Shown: positions 35,043 to 43,727, counted from the stretch's first letter. The stretch: DNA of 64,000 nucleotides from Mastigocoleus testarum BC008 (GCF_001456025.1 NZ_LMTZ01000100.1:57668-121667), one strand, 5' to 3'. A program made the numbers and translations. Notes: generated by a model from the letters alone, not told the origin.

Positions 35043-35861
35043 TTACTGTTCAAAATAATTATTTCTTAGGTTATCTAGAACACTTTTATCAGTAATTAAC
35101 TCATAGCTGATAATCATTTCGAGAAAATGGCGGTCACCAGTTTCTTCTAGTAATTTTTCAATGAGGCTACCTAAAACTGTATAGCCAGGTTTTTCACTTT
35201 CATTTGGATACGATTTTTTTTGCTCAACCCAGTTCACCAATTTACTTGTATCTGTATTTGTATCTCCTGTCCAGATATCAGCGATACTATTTCTCCATTT
35301 TTCTGGTAAGTTCAGTTGATTGACTAAAGCCTTGAAGTATTCTTTCGATGAAGTGGTTGAATTTGTCGCCAAGCGAGATATAGTTGTGATTAGATATTCT
35401 TTATCATTATCGCTTAACTGATAACTATTACTTGGTGATGAAATTTCTTCTTCTGGTTGTTGCTGACTTTGCAATATCTCTTGGACTTTATTGATAAAAT
35501 ATATCCCATCAAATGTTTCTTTCCAGAAAAAACCTGATATTTTATAATTTTCAAATAGACTTCCAACTTCTTGAGGATCTAAATAAGCACTAACTACGAT
35601 AGTTGGAATTTTTTCTTCATGAGCTAGTTCAACTATTTGTTTACCCAATTTCTGTGGTTTCATGTCATCATTTCCCAAACCAATATCAGTTACTACTAAA
35701 TTCCAAGAGCTTTCTTGAAGAGCTTTAAATGCTTCTTGAAAATTATTAATGACTTGAGTTTTGTAATTTATATGGTTAATTTTTTCTAAGGTATTATTTA
35801 TTTTTAATTTAAGAATATTTTGCCAAGATTCATTATCTTCAACTAGAAGAATTCGAAACAT
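35043..35861 (-). CDS. Response regulator fused to the same adaptor domain
   Basis: A 272-residue protein. Residues 1-130 form a receiver domain with the acidic 'VEDN', the phospho-acceptor Asp59 in 'LVVTDIGL' and Lys114 in 'FFWKETF'. After a short Gln/Glu/Ser linker, residues about 147-270 match the adaptor domain of the neighbouring protease. Shared features are the WTG motif ('DIWTGD'), 'KLVNWVE', 'TVLGSLIEKLLEETG' and a final 'LDNLRNNY'. An adaptor output instead of DNA binding implies that phosphorylation controls protein-protein contact. The gene lies 45 bp after the lone receiver and 64 bp before the protease. It is the central link of the proposed kinase-receiver-adaptor-protease pathway. 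Confidence 0.9.
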   Translation of the reverse strand: MFRILLVEDNESWQNILKLKINNTLEKINHINYKTQVINNFQEAFKALQESSWNLVVTDIGLGNDDMKPQKLGKQIVELAHEEKIPTIVVSAYLDPQEVGSLFENYKISGFFWKETFDGIYFINKVQEILQSQQQPEEEISSPSNSYQLSDNDKEYLITTISRLATNSTTSSKEYFKALVNQLNLPEKWRNSIADIWTGDTNTDTSKLVNWVEQKKSYPNESEKPGYTVLGSLIEKLLEETGDRHFLEMIISYELITDKSVLDNLRNNYFEQ

Positions 35862-35906
35862 TATATTAAGTACCTAATTTATAATTGTTCTATGAACGAA
35901 TAATTA

Positions 35907-36293
35907 CTATTTTAAAAGAACTTGAACTTGACTGATAAATTTTTTACCATCAAAGTCTTCTTTAGGAAAATAACCTTCATTTGGATATATTAATGGTGTT
36001 GCTCCTGTGACTGTAAGAGTAGGAATATTTTGATTATGAGCAATAGGAACTAATTCTGTTCCTAATTTATTTCCGTTTGCCGTATGAGAATCTTTAAGTT
36101 CAATATCAGTGACTAATAAATGCCAATCATTTTCTTGAAGAGCTTGATAAGCCTCATCAAAGGTGTCAACAACTTTTATTGTGTAATCTGAATCCTTATA
36201 GCCTAAACCTTCTAAAGCACGACGAATTCTACTTTTGAGAATTTTTTGCCAAGATGGATTGTCTTCTACTAGCAGAATTTTTAAAATTGCCAT
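35907..36293 (-). CDS. Stand-alone receiver (CheY-like) protein
   Basis: A 128-residue single-domain response regulator. Acidic 'VEDNPSW' at 9-15, phospho-acceptor Asp63 in 'LLVTDIEL' and the conserved Lys in 'YFPKEDF' are all present, so it should accept phosphate. It has no output domain. The sequence resembles the receiver of the next gene ('ILLVEDNxSWQxILK' is shared), pointing to a duplication. It lies 51 bp after the histidine kinase gene. It could act as a phosphate sink or relay that tunes signalling to the REC-adaptor protein. Confidence 0.92.
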   Translation of the reverse strand: MAILKILLVEDNPSWQKILKSRIRRALEGLGYKDSDYTIKVVDTFDEAYQALQENDWHLLVTDIELKDSHTANGNKLGTELVPIAHNQNIPTLTVTGATPLIYPNEGYFPKEDFDGKKFISQVQVLLK

Positions 36294-36344
36294 TTTATAA
36301 TCACTCTCATTATCATCTTTTAAACCTGGTATTTATATGTATCG

Positions 36345-39128
36345 TCAAGCAAGAGGTTTGTGAACAGGTAGTATCAGAGTGAACTGGCTTCCTTTACCAA
36401 CTTCGCTCTCAACTTCTACATTTCCTTCTAAACGTTCGATGTAGAATTTAGTCCACCACAATCCAAAACCCATGTTTTTATTAGTATCTTTAGTTGAGTA
36501 ACCAGGCTCAAAAATCTTTTGGAGATTTTTTGTTGCAATACCCACACCCGTATCACAAATAACAACTTTAATCTTGTTTCCCGCATCTGTTTCTAAATGA
36601 CTACCTTGAATGTATAGTTTTCCTCCATTAGGCATTGCGTTTATGGCATTTTGGATGAGATTATCAAAAACATTAATTAATTGTTGTTTCCCTGCATATA
36701 CCTGAGATAAATCAAGATCGATATTAATATCTTGTTCAATATTGTCGGGTATCTGAACTTTAGCCAATGCCTCTTGAATTATGTCGCGAAGACTAATTAT
36801 TTGAGGCTGATCTTTCATCCAACTTCTCATACGCTGTGAATATTCGAGAATTTCCTCAGCATTTGACAAAATCTCAGTTGCGAAGCTTTTAATATTATCA
36901 TCTGCTTCCTCGCAAATATCCTGCGCTAATACACGGATAGCACCAACGTTATTATTTGTTCGATGTACTAATGGACCTGCTATATCCCCAAGAGCAGCCA
37001 TTACTTCGGCTTTGGCGAGTTGTTCCTGCTTCTTTGCGTTTCGGATCCCAATTACGGCTAAGTTCGCAACTTCTTGAAGTAATCGTAAATCTCTAGCTTC
37101 AAATGCATTGACTTTACTACTTTCTACATTCAGTACCCCAATTAGATTATCTTCTTTATCTAAAAGTGGTACACATAATTCTGAACGTACATTCGGAAAA
37201 AGTTCTCTGTAGTTTGGATCTTGACGAACATCATTTACTAATTCGGCGCGGCGATTTTTTGCCACTTGCCCAGTAATTCCATGTTCTACTTTTTTACGCA
37301 TCCCAATTTCTTCTTTCTTTGAATTTTTGGGATATAAGGCTTTTGTTTCTAATTCCCAATTGTTAGGTTGTAGCAAAGCTATACTTCCAAAATCAGCTTT
37401 TGTTTTCTCTACTGCTCGTTGCACAATCAGATTGAGAAGTTTTTCCTGCTCTAAAGTAGTAATTAGTTTGCGATCAATATCACTTAAAGTTTGTAACCAT
37501 GAATTCAGCCATCGCTGATTTTTAATAGCATAAGCAGCAGAAGAAGCCAACGTTTCAATTTGCTTTTGCTCATTCTCTGAAAAATTGTAAATTCGTCGGT
37601 ATGCAATAAACATGACACCAACAACTTCTTCTCTAATTTTTAGTAAAATACTAGCAATAGACTTAATTTCTTCTTTTTTTACAAAATCTGAATTTTTAAA
37701 AAATTTGCTTATATTTAATGATGATTCATAAATGTTGGTCGTATTATTAATAAGCATTAATGAGTTATCATTTTGATAAAGCTCTGTATACTTACTCTTA
37801 TCTTTGATCAATCGCCCTGTAATTTCCGGTGGTATTATTACTTTATTTTCAGGCTGTATATACTCATAAAAAATAACAATATCCGCCCCCATAATATTTC
37901 CAATACTCCATGTAATACGCCTTATTAAAAATTCTTTTTCGGTTTCATTGATAAGAGATTGAGTAAATAAATGAAGATTAACAAGTTGAGAGTTTTTTAA
38001 ATTATTTTTAGCTTCAGATATAGCGTGCAAAATAGCACTATTTGCACGATAACCAAATATATTTAATAAAGATACTTCATCTTCAGTAAACCCATACTTA
38101 TCATTAAATTCTAAGTATAAAAGACCTTCTTTATTATCAATTAAAAGTGGACAAGCCACTGTTGCTTGACTTTTTTTTTCAAAAATTTTTGCTAAATTAT
38201 TAGGATGATTTTGATAAATATTTGGTGTAAATATTGTCTTTCTATCTTTTAGGGCTTTTTGTCTTAGTGCTTGTTTAGAATAAGTGAAATTTTCCCAATA
38301 ATTCTCATTTATTTTACCTTTCCCAACTTGGTAAACATAATCCTGATGATTCGGTTCATACATAAAATCTAGTGCTGCTATATCAGCCTGTAAAATACGA
38401 TAAGCATTTTCTGTAATAACTTCTAAAATGTAAGATAGTTGCGTACGACGGATTCTTAGAGCGTGCTGAGCAACAAGTTTGATCAAGTCTTCTGCTTGTT
38501 TTAGAGTGATTTGTTTATTACGCTTTGCATAACCTGAGATTACAGCACCAATTACCCGAATATTACCCAAATTTTGATTATTTTGAGTTATTAGGAACAT
38601 ATCAATAACAGCACGATAACCATCACCAGTTTTTTCTTCGCTAGTAAATTTCCATTTATAGTGTTTAAACCAGTCTTCAATAATATTTCCATTTTTATCC
38701 TGTACTAATAGTATGGGAGTAAAAATACGGGTTAATTCTTCATGCTTATACTCTTCGTAAACCCATTTATCAAATCGTTTATCCCATCCACATATAATTT
38801 CAGTGCGATGGTTTTGAACTACGTCTACTAGAATATCTTGTATATGAGAGTTTATTTCCAGGTAATACTTACTACTAAAATTAAATGTAAGTTTTTGAGT
38901 TGAAATGTTATTTTCGTATTTTCGAGCGATTATATTATTTTCTGGGTCGATTAACCATATACTAGTCAAGTCAAAGCCTAAAGATGACTGAATTTCCTGA
39001 GAAATATCCTCAAAAATCGCTTCTTGGTTAGAAATACCTGAAATAGCTTGTTGTATCTGCTGCTCAACTTCCAGCATTTGCATGAGAAAGTCTTTTGTGT
39101 TTGATTCGCGATCGCCACTGCTAGTCAT
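36345..39128 (-). CDS. Soluble multi-GAF histidine kinase
   Basis: A 927-residue kinase without membrane segments. Four GAF-like regions occupy about 20-220, 235-375, 395-540 and 555-700. The last is the clearest ('GMRKKVEHGITGQVAKNRRA'). Then comes a DHp-like region with His722 in 'GPLVHRTNNNVGAI'. The ATPase domain has the N box 'FDNLIQNAINAMP' (about 822), G1 'DTGVG' (about 859) and G2 'GFGLWW' (about 887). Only the H-R-T-N-N phospho-site is of a less common type. The GAFs suggest sensing of small molecules or redox state. It is the first gene of the operon leading to the adaptor-protease, so its target is very likely one or both receivers downstream. Confidence 0.92.
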   Translation of the reverse strand: MTSSGDRESNTKDFLMQMLEVEQQIQQAISGISNQEAIFEDISQEIQSSLGFDLTSIWLIDPENNIIARKYENNISTQKLTFNFSSKYYLEINSHIQDILVDVVQNHRTEIICGWDKRFDKWVYEEYKHEELTRIFTPILLVQDKNGNIIEDWFKHYKWKFTSEEKTGDGYRAVIDMFLITQNNQNLGNIRVIGAVISGYAKRNKQITLKQAEDLIKLVAQHALRIRRTQLSYILEVITENAYRILQADIAALDFMYEPNHQDYVYQVGKGKINENYWENFTYSKQALRQKALKDRKTIFTPNIYQNHPNNLAKIFEKKSQATVACPLLIDNKEGLLYLEFNDKYGFTEDEVSLLNIFGYRANSAILHAISEAKNNLKNSQLVNLHLFTQSLINETEKEFLIRRITWSIGNIMGADIVIFYEYIQPENKVIIPPEITGRLIKDKSKYTELYQNDNSLMLINNTTNIYESSLNISKFFKNSDFVKKEEIKSIASILLKIREEVVGVMFIAYRRIYNFSENEQKQIETLASSAAYAIKNQRWLNSWLQTLSDIDRKLITTLEQEKLLNLIVQRAVEKTKADFGSIALLQPNNWELETKALYPKNSKKEEIGMRKKVEHGITGQVAKNRRAELVNDVRQDPNYRELFPNVRSELCVPLLDKEDNLIGVLNVESSKVNAFEARDLRLLQEVANLAVIGIRNAKKQEQLAKAEVMAALGDIAGPLVHRTNNNVGAIRVLAQDICEEADDNIKSFATEILSNAEEILEYSQRMRSWMKDQPQIISLRDIIQEALAKVQIPDNIEQDINIDLDLSQVYAGKQQLINVFDNLIQNAINAMPNGGKLYIQGSHLETDAGNKIKVVICDTGVGIATKNLQKIFEPGYSTKDTNKNMGFGLWWTKFYIERLEGNVEVESEVGKGSQFTLILPVHKPLA

Positions 39129-39360
39129 AGTACTCCTCTTTCTATGCCCATCTAAATAGAAACTCGGACTGATAAATGTTGTGGTAAATGCACACCTGAC
39201 GATCTACAAGAAATAATCCTGAACACATAAGATACAATAATTTGGCGTCTCCTTGATGTATACCAAACACCTAAAAGCTTGCTTGTTGAAGGTTTTTTGG
39301 AACTATTAACTGAATTCTTAATTTTTATTTTGTTAGAAAAATTACTAGAAAAAATTTTTT

Positions 39361-39505
39361 GATATTTTCTGGAACTATTAGGAAGGACTATGTAGTCAAT
39401 ATCAGCGTAAGCAACTTATATTTAAGCTCTATATTTAACCCACGGGAAATATATTCCCACCCCCTATAGTCATCCCAAAATCCCGGTCATTATGACTGGG
39501 TTTTT
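39361..39505 (+). ncRNA. sRNA-like repeat element, copy 1 of 4
   Basis: One of four ~144-bp copies. From 5' to 3' it has 'GATATTTTCTGGAAC', then GGAAGGACTATGTAGTC, a GGGAAATATATTCCC hairpin (near 39443-39457), and a terminator stem CCCGGTC/GACTGGG running into TTTTT. The TCTGGA box with TATGTA 15 bp later resembles the DIF-type promoters of heterocyst-forming cyanobacteria. An RNA of roughly 105 nt would result. There is no open frame (ATG is followed at once by TAG). Confidence 0.6.
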
Positions 39506-39559
39506 GTTTTTTTAAGATTTTGTCATTATTTTTAGGTAAGTACCCATTAAAAATTTTTC

Positions 39560-39702
39560 GATATTTTCTGGAACTATTGGGAAGGACTATGTAGTCAATA
39601 TCAGCGTAAGCTACTTATATTTAAGCTCTATATTTAACCCACGGGAAATATATTCCCAACCACCTATAGTTATCAAAACCCAGTCATTATGTCTGGGTTT
39701 TT
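39560..39702 (+). ncRNA. sRNA-like repeat element, copy 2 of 4
   Basis: Nearly identical to copy 1. The terminator stem reads CCCAG/CTGGG here. Both arms changed together relative to CCCGG-type copies, which is a compensatory pattern showing that the hairpin is kept. It lies 199 bp after copy 1 and upstream of the PrsW-like gene. No other gene is seen between 39129 and 39982. Confidence 0.6.
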
Positions 39703-39982
39703 GGATTATTGGTTATTGATTTTGAAATTAGAATTTATTTTAGATTAGCAAATTTATTGAATTTCAAGATTTATTTTTTAACATTGTTGGTAAAATAATC
39801 CTTGTTTAGCTGAAATTATTACATAACAATAATTATATTTCTGCTCGAGTAAGATTTCTCGAAAAGTAATAGTCACATAAATACTTTTACTTAAAGACCA
39901 ATTTATTAGAGAAATTTCGGTGTGTTATGTCAGTAATTGAAAGTCAAAATAGTTGGTATAAGAATATTAATGTCAGCATTCT

Positions 39983-41128
39983 ATGAATGAGCAGGAACCA
40001 CAGCCAAAAGGTTATAGAGAAGACGACCTTAGCAAAAATAAACAAGGTCGTAAAAAAGTATCTCAATCTGGTGTTAAAAATCAGAAATTAGATTCAAACA
40101 ATCTTATAGGAAGCGTTGCTGAAGGAGTTGCAAAGGTAGCAGGTGTTGAACAAATAAAAGGTTTCAGTCTGAAACAAATGTTTTCAGAGGTTTTGAAAAA
40201 GCACTCTGAAGATGAAGTAGAAGAGTACTTCACAGTTGGTACTTCTACCACTACTCCTAATATTATGGATGTAGATACGAATTGGCCGAAACCTTGGGTT
40301 TTTTTTCGGACGCTTTGTGGTGCTTTAATTGTATATTTAGGTTTTATTCAGGCTTGGGAAGAATTTAAAAATATTAATCTTATTCCAGGTTTAATTGTTG
40401 TTGGCTCCTTTGTAGTCCCGTTTTCTACATTAATCTTTTTCTTTGAAACAAATGTCCGTAAAAATGTTTCTCTTTATCAAGTAATACGGCTGGTTTTTCT
40501 TGGGGGAATTTTATCGCTGATATTTTCATTATTCTTATTTCAGGTTAGTGGTACTCTTTCGCTCAACTGGATTGGTGCTTCGGTCGCTGGTCTTGTTGAA
40601 GAACCTGGTAAGTTATTTGCGCTGATACTCGTCATAAATATTTCTAAGTATCGATATCTTTTAAATGGACTTCTTTTCGGAGCAGCTGTTGGTACTGGTT
40701 TTGCTGCTTTCGAGTCAGCAGGTTATGCTCTGCGGGTGGGTTTATCTTCTAACAACCTCGATGTAATGTTGAGTCTTATTATGCTAAGGGGAATGTTAGC
40801 TCCATTTAGCCATATTGTTTGGAGTGGAATGAGTGCTGCTGTACTTTGGAAAATCAAAGGGGAACGAAAATTCAGCTTTGCAATGGTGAAAGACCCTAGA
40901 TTCTTACGAGTATTTGGTTTTGCTGTTGTACTTCATATGGTGTGGAACAGCCCGCTCGAATTACCATTTTACGGGAAGTACCTTGCACTTGGCTTTGTTT
41001 CTTGGATTATTATTCTATCTCTGATTCAAGATGGATTAAAGCAATTAAGGGATGAAAAGTTAACAGCAATGTCAACGGAAAATTCTCAAATTATTAGCGA
41101 ACAAAATCTCACAACAGAAACAGATTGA
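39983..41128 (+). CDS. PrsW-like intramembrane metalloprotease
   Basis: A 381-residue protein. The first ~90 residues are soluble and charged. From about 105 to 360 there are roughly eight membrane helices with PrsW-type motifs: 'GLVEEPGKLFALIL' (EExxK), 'GFAAFESAGYAL' (FxxxE) and 'LHMVWNSPLELP' with a conserved His. PrsW cleaves anti-sigma factors or other membrane proteins in Bacillus. Here the substrate is unknown. It is divergent from the histidine kinase operon and bracketed by two repeat copies on each side. The extra N-terminal domain is not usual for PrsW and might recruit a partner. Confidence 0.85.
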   Translation: MNEQEPQPKGYREDDLSKNKQGRKKVSQSGVKNQKLDSNNLIGSVAEGVAKVAGVEQIKGFSLKQMFSEVLKKHSEDEVEEYFTVGTSTTTPNIMDVDTNWPKPWVFFRTLCGALIVYLGFIQAWEEFKNINLIPGLIVVGSFVVPFSTLIFFFETNVRKNVSLYQVIRLVFLGGILSLIFSLFLFQVSGTLSLNWIGASVAGLVEEPGKLFALILVINISKYRYLLNGLLFGAAVGTGFAAFESAGYALRVGLSSNNLDVMLSLIMLRGMLAPFSHIVWSGMSAAVLWKIKGERKFSFAMVKDPRFLRVFGFAVVLHMVWNSPLELPFYGKYLALGFVSWIIILSLIQDGLKQLRDEKLTAMSTENSQIISEQNLTTETD

Positions 41129-41181
41129 TTTTCTGTGTTGGGTCAAGAAGGTAGTTGAAGAATTTACCTGAAGAATTTTTT

Positions 41182-41325
41182 GATATTTTCTGGAATAAGT
41201 GGGAAGGATTATGTAGTCAATATCAGCGCAAGCTAATTATATTTAAACTCTATATTTAACCCACGGGAAATATATTCCCAGTTCTATAGTTATCCCTAAA
41301 CCCCGGTCATTAAGACTGGGTTTTT
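41182..41325 (+). ncRNA. sRNA-like repeat element, copy 3 of 4
   Basis: The third copy, starting 53 bp after the PrsW-like gene. It keeps the TCTGGA box (TCTGGAATAAGT), the GGGAAATATATTCCC hairpin and the CCCGGTC..GACTGGG terminator with TTTTT. The terminator would also serve the PrsW gene if the element is transcribed from upstream. Confidence 0.6.
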
Positions 41326-41336
41326 GATTTTGTATC

Positions 41337-41466
41337 ATATCGTGTCCGATAAAACACTTGCGATAAGGTTCGTAGTAGCGCTTTAGCGCCAATATCTTTA
41401 CTATGGCGCTAAAGCGCTACTACAAACAAACATATTTTTTCATAAGTAATTAAGCGGACATGATAT
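41337..41466. mobile_element. MITE-like element with nested inverted repeats
   Basis: Terminal repeats ATATCGTGTCCG (41337-41348) and, reversed, 41455-41466 differ at one base. Inside is a perfect 20-bp inverted repeat, 41372-41391 with 41404-41423 (beginning GTAGTAGCGC). There is no coding capacity. Elements with a GTAGTAGCGCTTTAGCGCC hairpin are common in Nostocales. It has inserted between repeat copies 3 and 4. Confidence 0.75.
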
Positions 41467-41507
41467 CACTTGTCCTGGATGGGTAAAATTGCTAGGAAAA
41501 AATTTTT

Positions 41508-41651
41508 GATATTTTCTGGAACAAGTAGGAAGGATTATGTAGTCAAGGTTAGCGTAAGCTACTTATATTTAAGCTCTATATTTAGCCTAAGGGAAATATT
41601 TCCCAATTCTATAATCATCCCCAAACCCCGGTCATTAAGACTGGGTTTTTT
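41508..41651 (+). ncRNA. sRNA-like repeat element, copy 4 of 4
   Basis: The most divergent copy (GTCAAGGTTAGCG; hairpin GGGAAATATTTCCC, still self-complementary), with the same terminator ending in a T-run at 41646-41651. Its upstream flank matches that of copy 1 for about 25 bases, suggesting that the repeat unit is longer than 144 bp in these two. A MITE-like element starts immediately after the T-run. Confidence 0.6.
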
Positions 41652-41861
41652 CAGTAGATGGACAACTTTTGTCGATTGACGAAATAATAAGGGTTCTAGC
41701 CAACGTTTTGGGCTGACAACCATGATTGTTTGTACTGCACTTTTAACCCACCGACAAGAACCGTTCCTTAAAAAGTAGATTCCGAGACGATTCCAGTAAA
41801 TCGTGTCCCAAAACTCAAATAAAGTTCTGACAAGGGTTCTGGAAAACTTTTCCATCTACTG
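41652..41861. mobile_element. 210-bp MITE-like element with ~18-bp terminal inverted repeats
   Basis: CAGTAGATGGA at 41652-41662 is exactly reverse-complemented at 41851-41861. Similarity continues inward to about 18 bp with two mismatches. TTTTT flanks both ends and may be a target-site duplication. The inside shows no complete gene; a minus-strand frame crossing it also runs through repeat copy 4 and is not believed. Confidence 0.7.
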
Positions 41862-41909
41862 TTTTTGGTTATTTATAATGTGGATACTTTTCATAGAACG
41901 TCTCTAAAT

Positions 41910-43727
41910 TTAAAAACCTCTTACTTCACCTTCACCCCGTGGATCTGCTGCACCTTCTAAAGAATTATCAGGTGTGACAACAATAGTATTAGCATTTCCC
42001 CAAGATCTAGTCTGTTTTATTTTGTGTCCCCGACGACGTAGTTCTTCTAAAGTCATTGCACCCAAACCAAATTTTTCTACTCGCAACACATCAGGAAACC
42101 ATTGATGGTGTACCCTCGACGCAGATACCGCAGCACCTGCATCCATATCGTATTCCAGTACATTTAGAATTATTTGCAATACTTGGGTAATAATAGTACT
42201 ACCCCCAGGACTACCTACAGCCATACGGAGTTTTCCATTTTCGGTGACGATTGTGGGGGTCATACTGGAAAGGGGAGTTTTATTTGGTGCGATCGCATTA
42301 GCTTCATTACCCAGTAATCCGAAAGCATTGGGTACTCCCGGTGCTGCAGCAAAGTCATCCATTTCGTTATTAAGTACAATTCCCGTTCTATCTGCAACTA
42401 TACCAGCACCGAAACCCAAATTAACTGTAAATGTTAAACTGACGGCGTTACGCTCTTTATCCACAACTGTGAGGTGACTAGTATCGGATGATTCGCGGTT
42501 ATTTAAATTTAATTGTTTTTGATTTGACTGTTTTAGGTTTGACTCTTGTAAATTTAATTGTTTCTGAGATGTGGTTGAAGAAATATTGCTTGAAAAGCGT
42601 TGCAGGGTTTTTATATCTGCTGGTTTGACCTCACTAGAACGCTTGACTTTGTCCATGCTAATTTGCTGACGCCGATATTTAGCATACGCAGGATTTATAA
42701 GTTGTGTGACTGGAACTTCCACAAAGTCTGGATCGCCTAAATGCTCTGAACGGTCTGCATAAGCAACTCGCATTGCTTCCGCAAACAGATGTAAAGCATC
42801 CGGATGATGCCATCCTAATGATTTTAAATCTGTATCGCCAATAATATTGAGCATTTGTAATAAGTGAACACCTCCAGATGATGGTGGTGGCATGGAACAA
42901 ACCCGCGATGTGCGAAAATTACCACATACTGGCGATCGCCATTTTGGTTTATAGTTGCTCAAATCTTCTAAAGTAATTAACCCGCCATTTTTTTTCATGT
43001 CTGCAGTAATCAGGCGCGCGATTCGACCAGTGTAAAAATTACGCGGATTTATAGCAATTGCTTGCAGAGTGTTTGCTAAATCTCGCTGTATTAATCGGTC
43101 TCCCGGTTGATAAAATTCACCATTGCGAGTAAAAATTTTCCGCGCTACCGGATTTTGCAAAATCATTTTTTGACGTCGTTTGACAGCATCGGTAAACTTT
43201 TGTTTGACTACAAAACCATTTCTTGCAAGGCGAATTGCAGGTTTAACTACGGTAGACCAAGGTAATTTTCCATACTGACTGTGGATTTCATACATTCCAG
43301 CGATTGTTCCGGGAGTACCTACTGCTAGATAACCATTAATACTTGCACCTCGACGCACCTTACCATTTTCATCTAAATACATATTTTTAGTTGATTTTAG
43401 GGGTGCGCGTTCGCGAAAATCTAAAGCTTTAATTTCTCCAGTTTTAGCATTGCGAAATAATAAAAAACCACCACCCCCAATCCCTGCAGAGAATGGTTCG
43501 ACTACGGAAATTGCTAAGGTTGTAGCAACTGCAGCATCAACAGCATTACCATCTTTGCGCAACATTTCTAATCCAGCTTCGCTTGCTAAGGGATGTGCAG
43601 AAACTAGCATTGCATTTTTTGTACGCAGAGGTCTAACAATGATTGCAGATGCTGTTTGAGTATAAAATAAGGTAACTGAGAAAAATACTGCAAAGGTAAG
43701 GCGTTGGTATTTACTAATAATAGTCAT
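41910..43727 (-). CDS. ggt: Gamma-glutamyltransferase (secreted)
   Basis: A 605-residue proenzyme that cleaves glutathione and transfers its glutamyl group. An N-terminal signal peptide ends 'YTQTASA'. The large-subunit part has 'GNAVDAAVATTLAISVVEPF' and 'GIGGGGFLLFR'. The autoprocessing and catalytic threonine lies in 'SSDTSHLTVVDKERNA', and 'GSPGGSTIITQVLQII' follows in the small subunit. A low-complexity Asn/Gln/Leu insert (about 387-410) sits just before the cleavage site. That may loosen the linker removed at maturation. It is preceded by about 100 bp of spacer and has no operon partners. Confidence 0.95.
   Translation of the reverse strand: MTIISKYQRLTFAVFFSVTLFYTQTASAIIVRPLRTKNAMLVSAHPLASEAGLEMLRKDGNAVDAAVATTLAISVVEPFSAGIGGGGFLLFRNAKTGEIKALDFRERAPLKSTKNMYLDENGKVRRGASINGYLAVGTPGTIAGMYEIHSQYGKLPWSTVVKPAIRLARNGFVVKQKFTDAVKRRQKMILQNPVARKIFTRNGEFYQPGDRLIQRDLANTLQAIAINPRNFYTGRIARLITADMKKNGGLITLEDLSNYKPKWRSPVCGNFRTSRVCSMPPPSSGGVHLLQMLNIIGDTDLKSLGWHHPDALHLFAEAMRVAYADRSEHLGDPDFVEVPVTQLINPAYAKYRRQQISMDKVKRSSEVKPADIKTLQRFSSNISSTTSQKQLNLQESNLKQSNQKQLNLNNRESSDTSHLTVVDKERNAVSLTFTVNLGFGAGIVADRTGIVLNNEMDDFAAAPGVPNAFGLLGNEANAIAPNKTPLSSMTPTIVTENGKLRMAVGSPGGSTIITQVLQIILNVLEYDMDAGAAVSASRVHHQWFPDVLRVEKFGLGAMTLEELRRRGHKIKQTRSWGNANTIVVTPDNSLEGAADPRGEGEVRGF

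Noticed and set aside
39361..41651. Identification of the four repeats as NsiR1
   Set aside because: Unit length is larger, copies are not strictly tandem and hetF is not adjacent; only the general likeness is noted.
41559..41855. 98-residue minus-strand frame
   Set aside because: It spans the terminator of repeat copy 4 and nearly all of a MITE-like element, so it is unlikely to be a gene.
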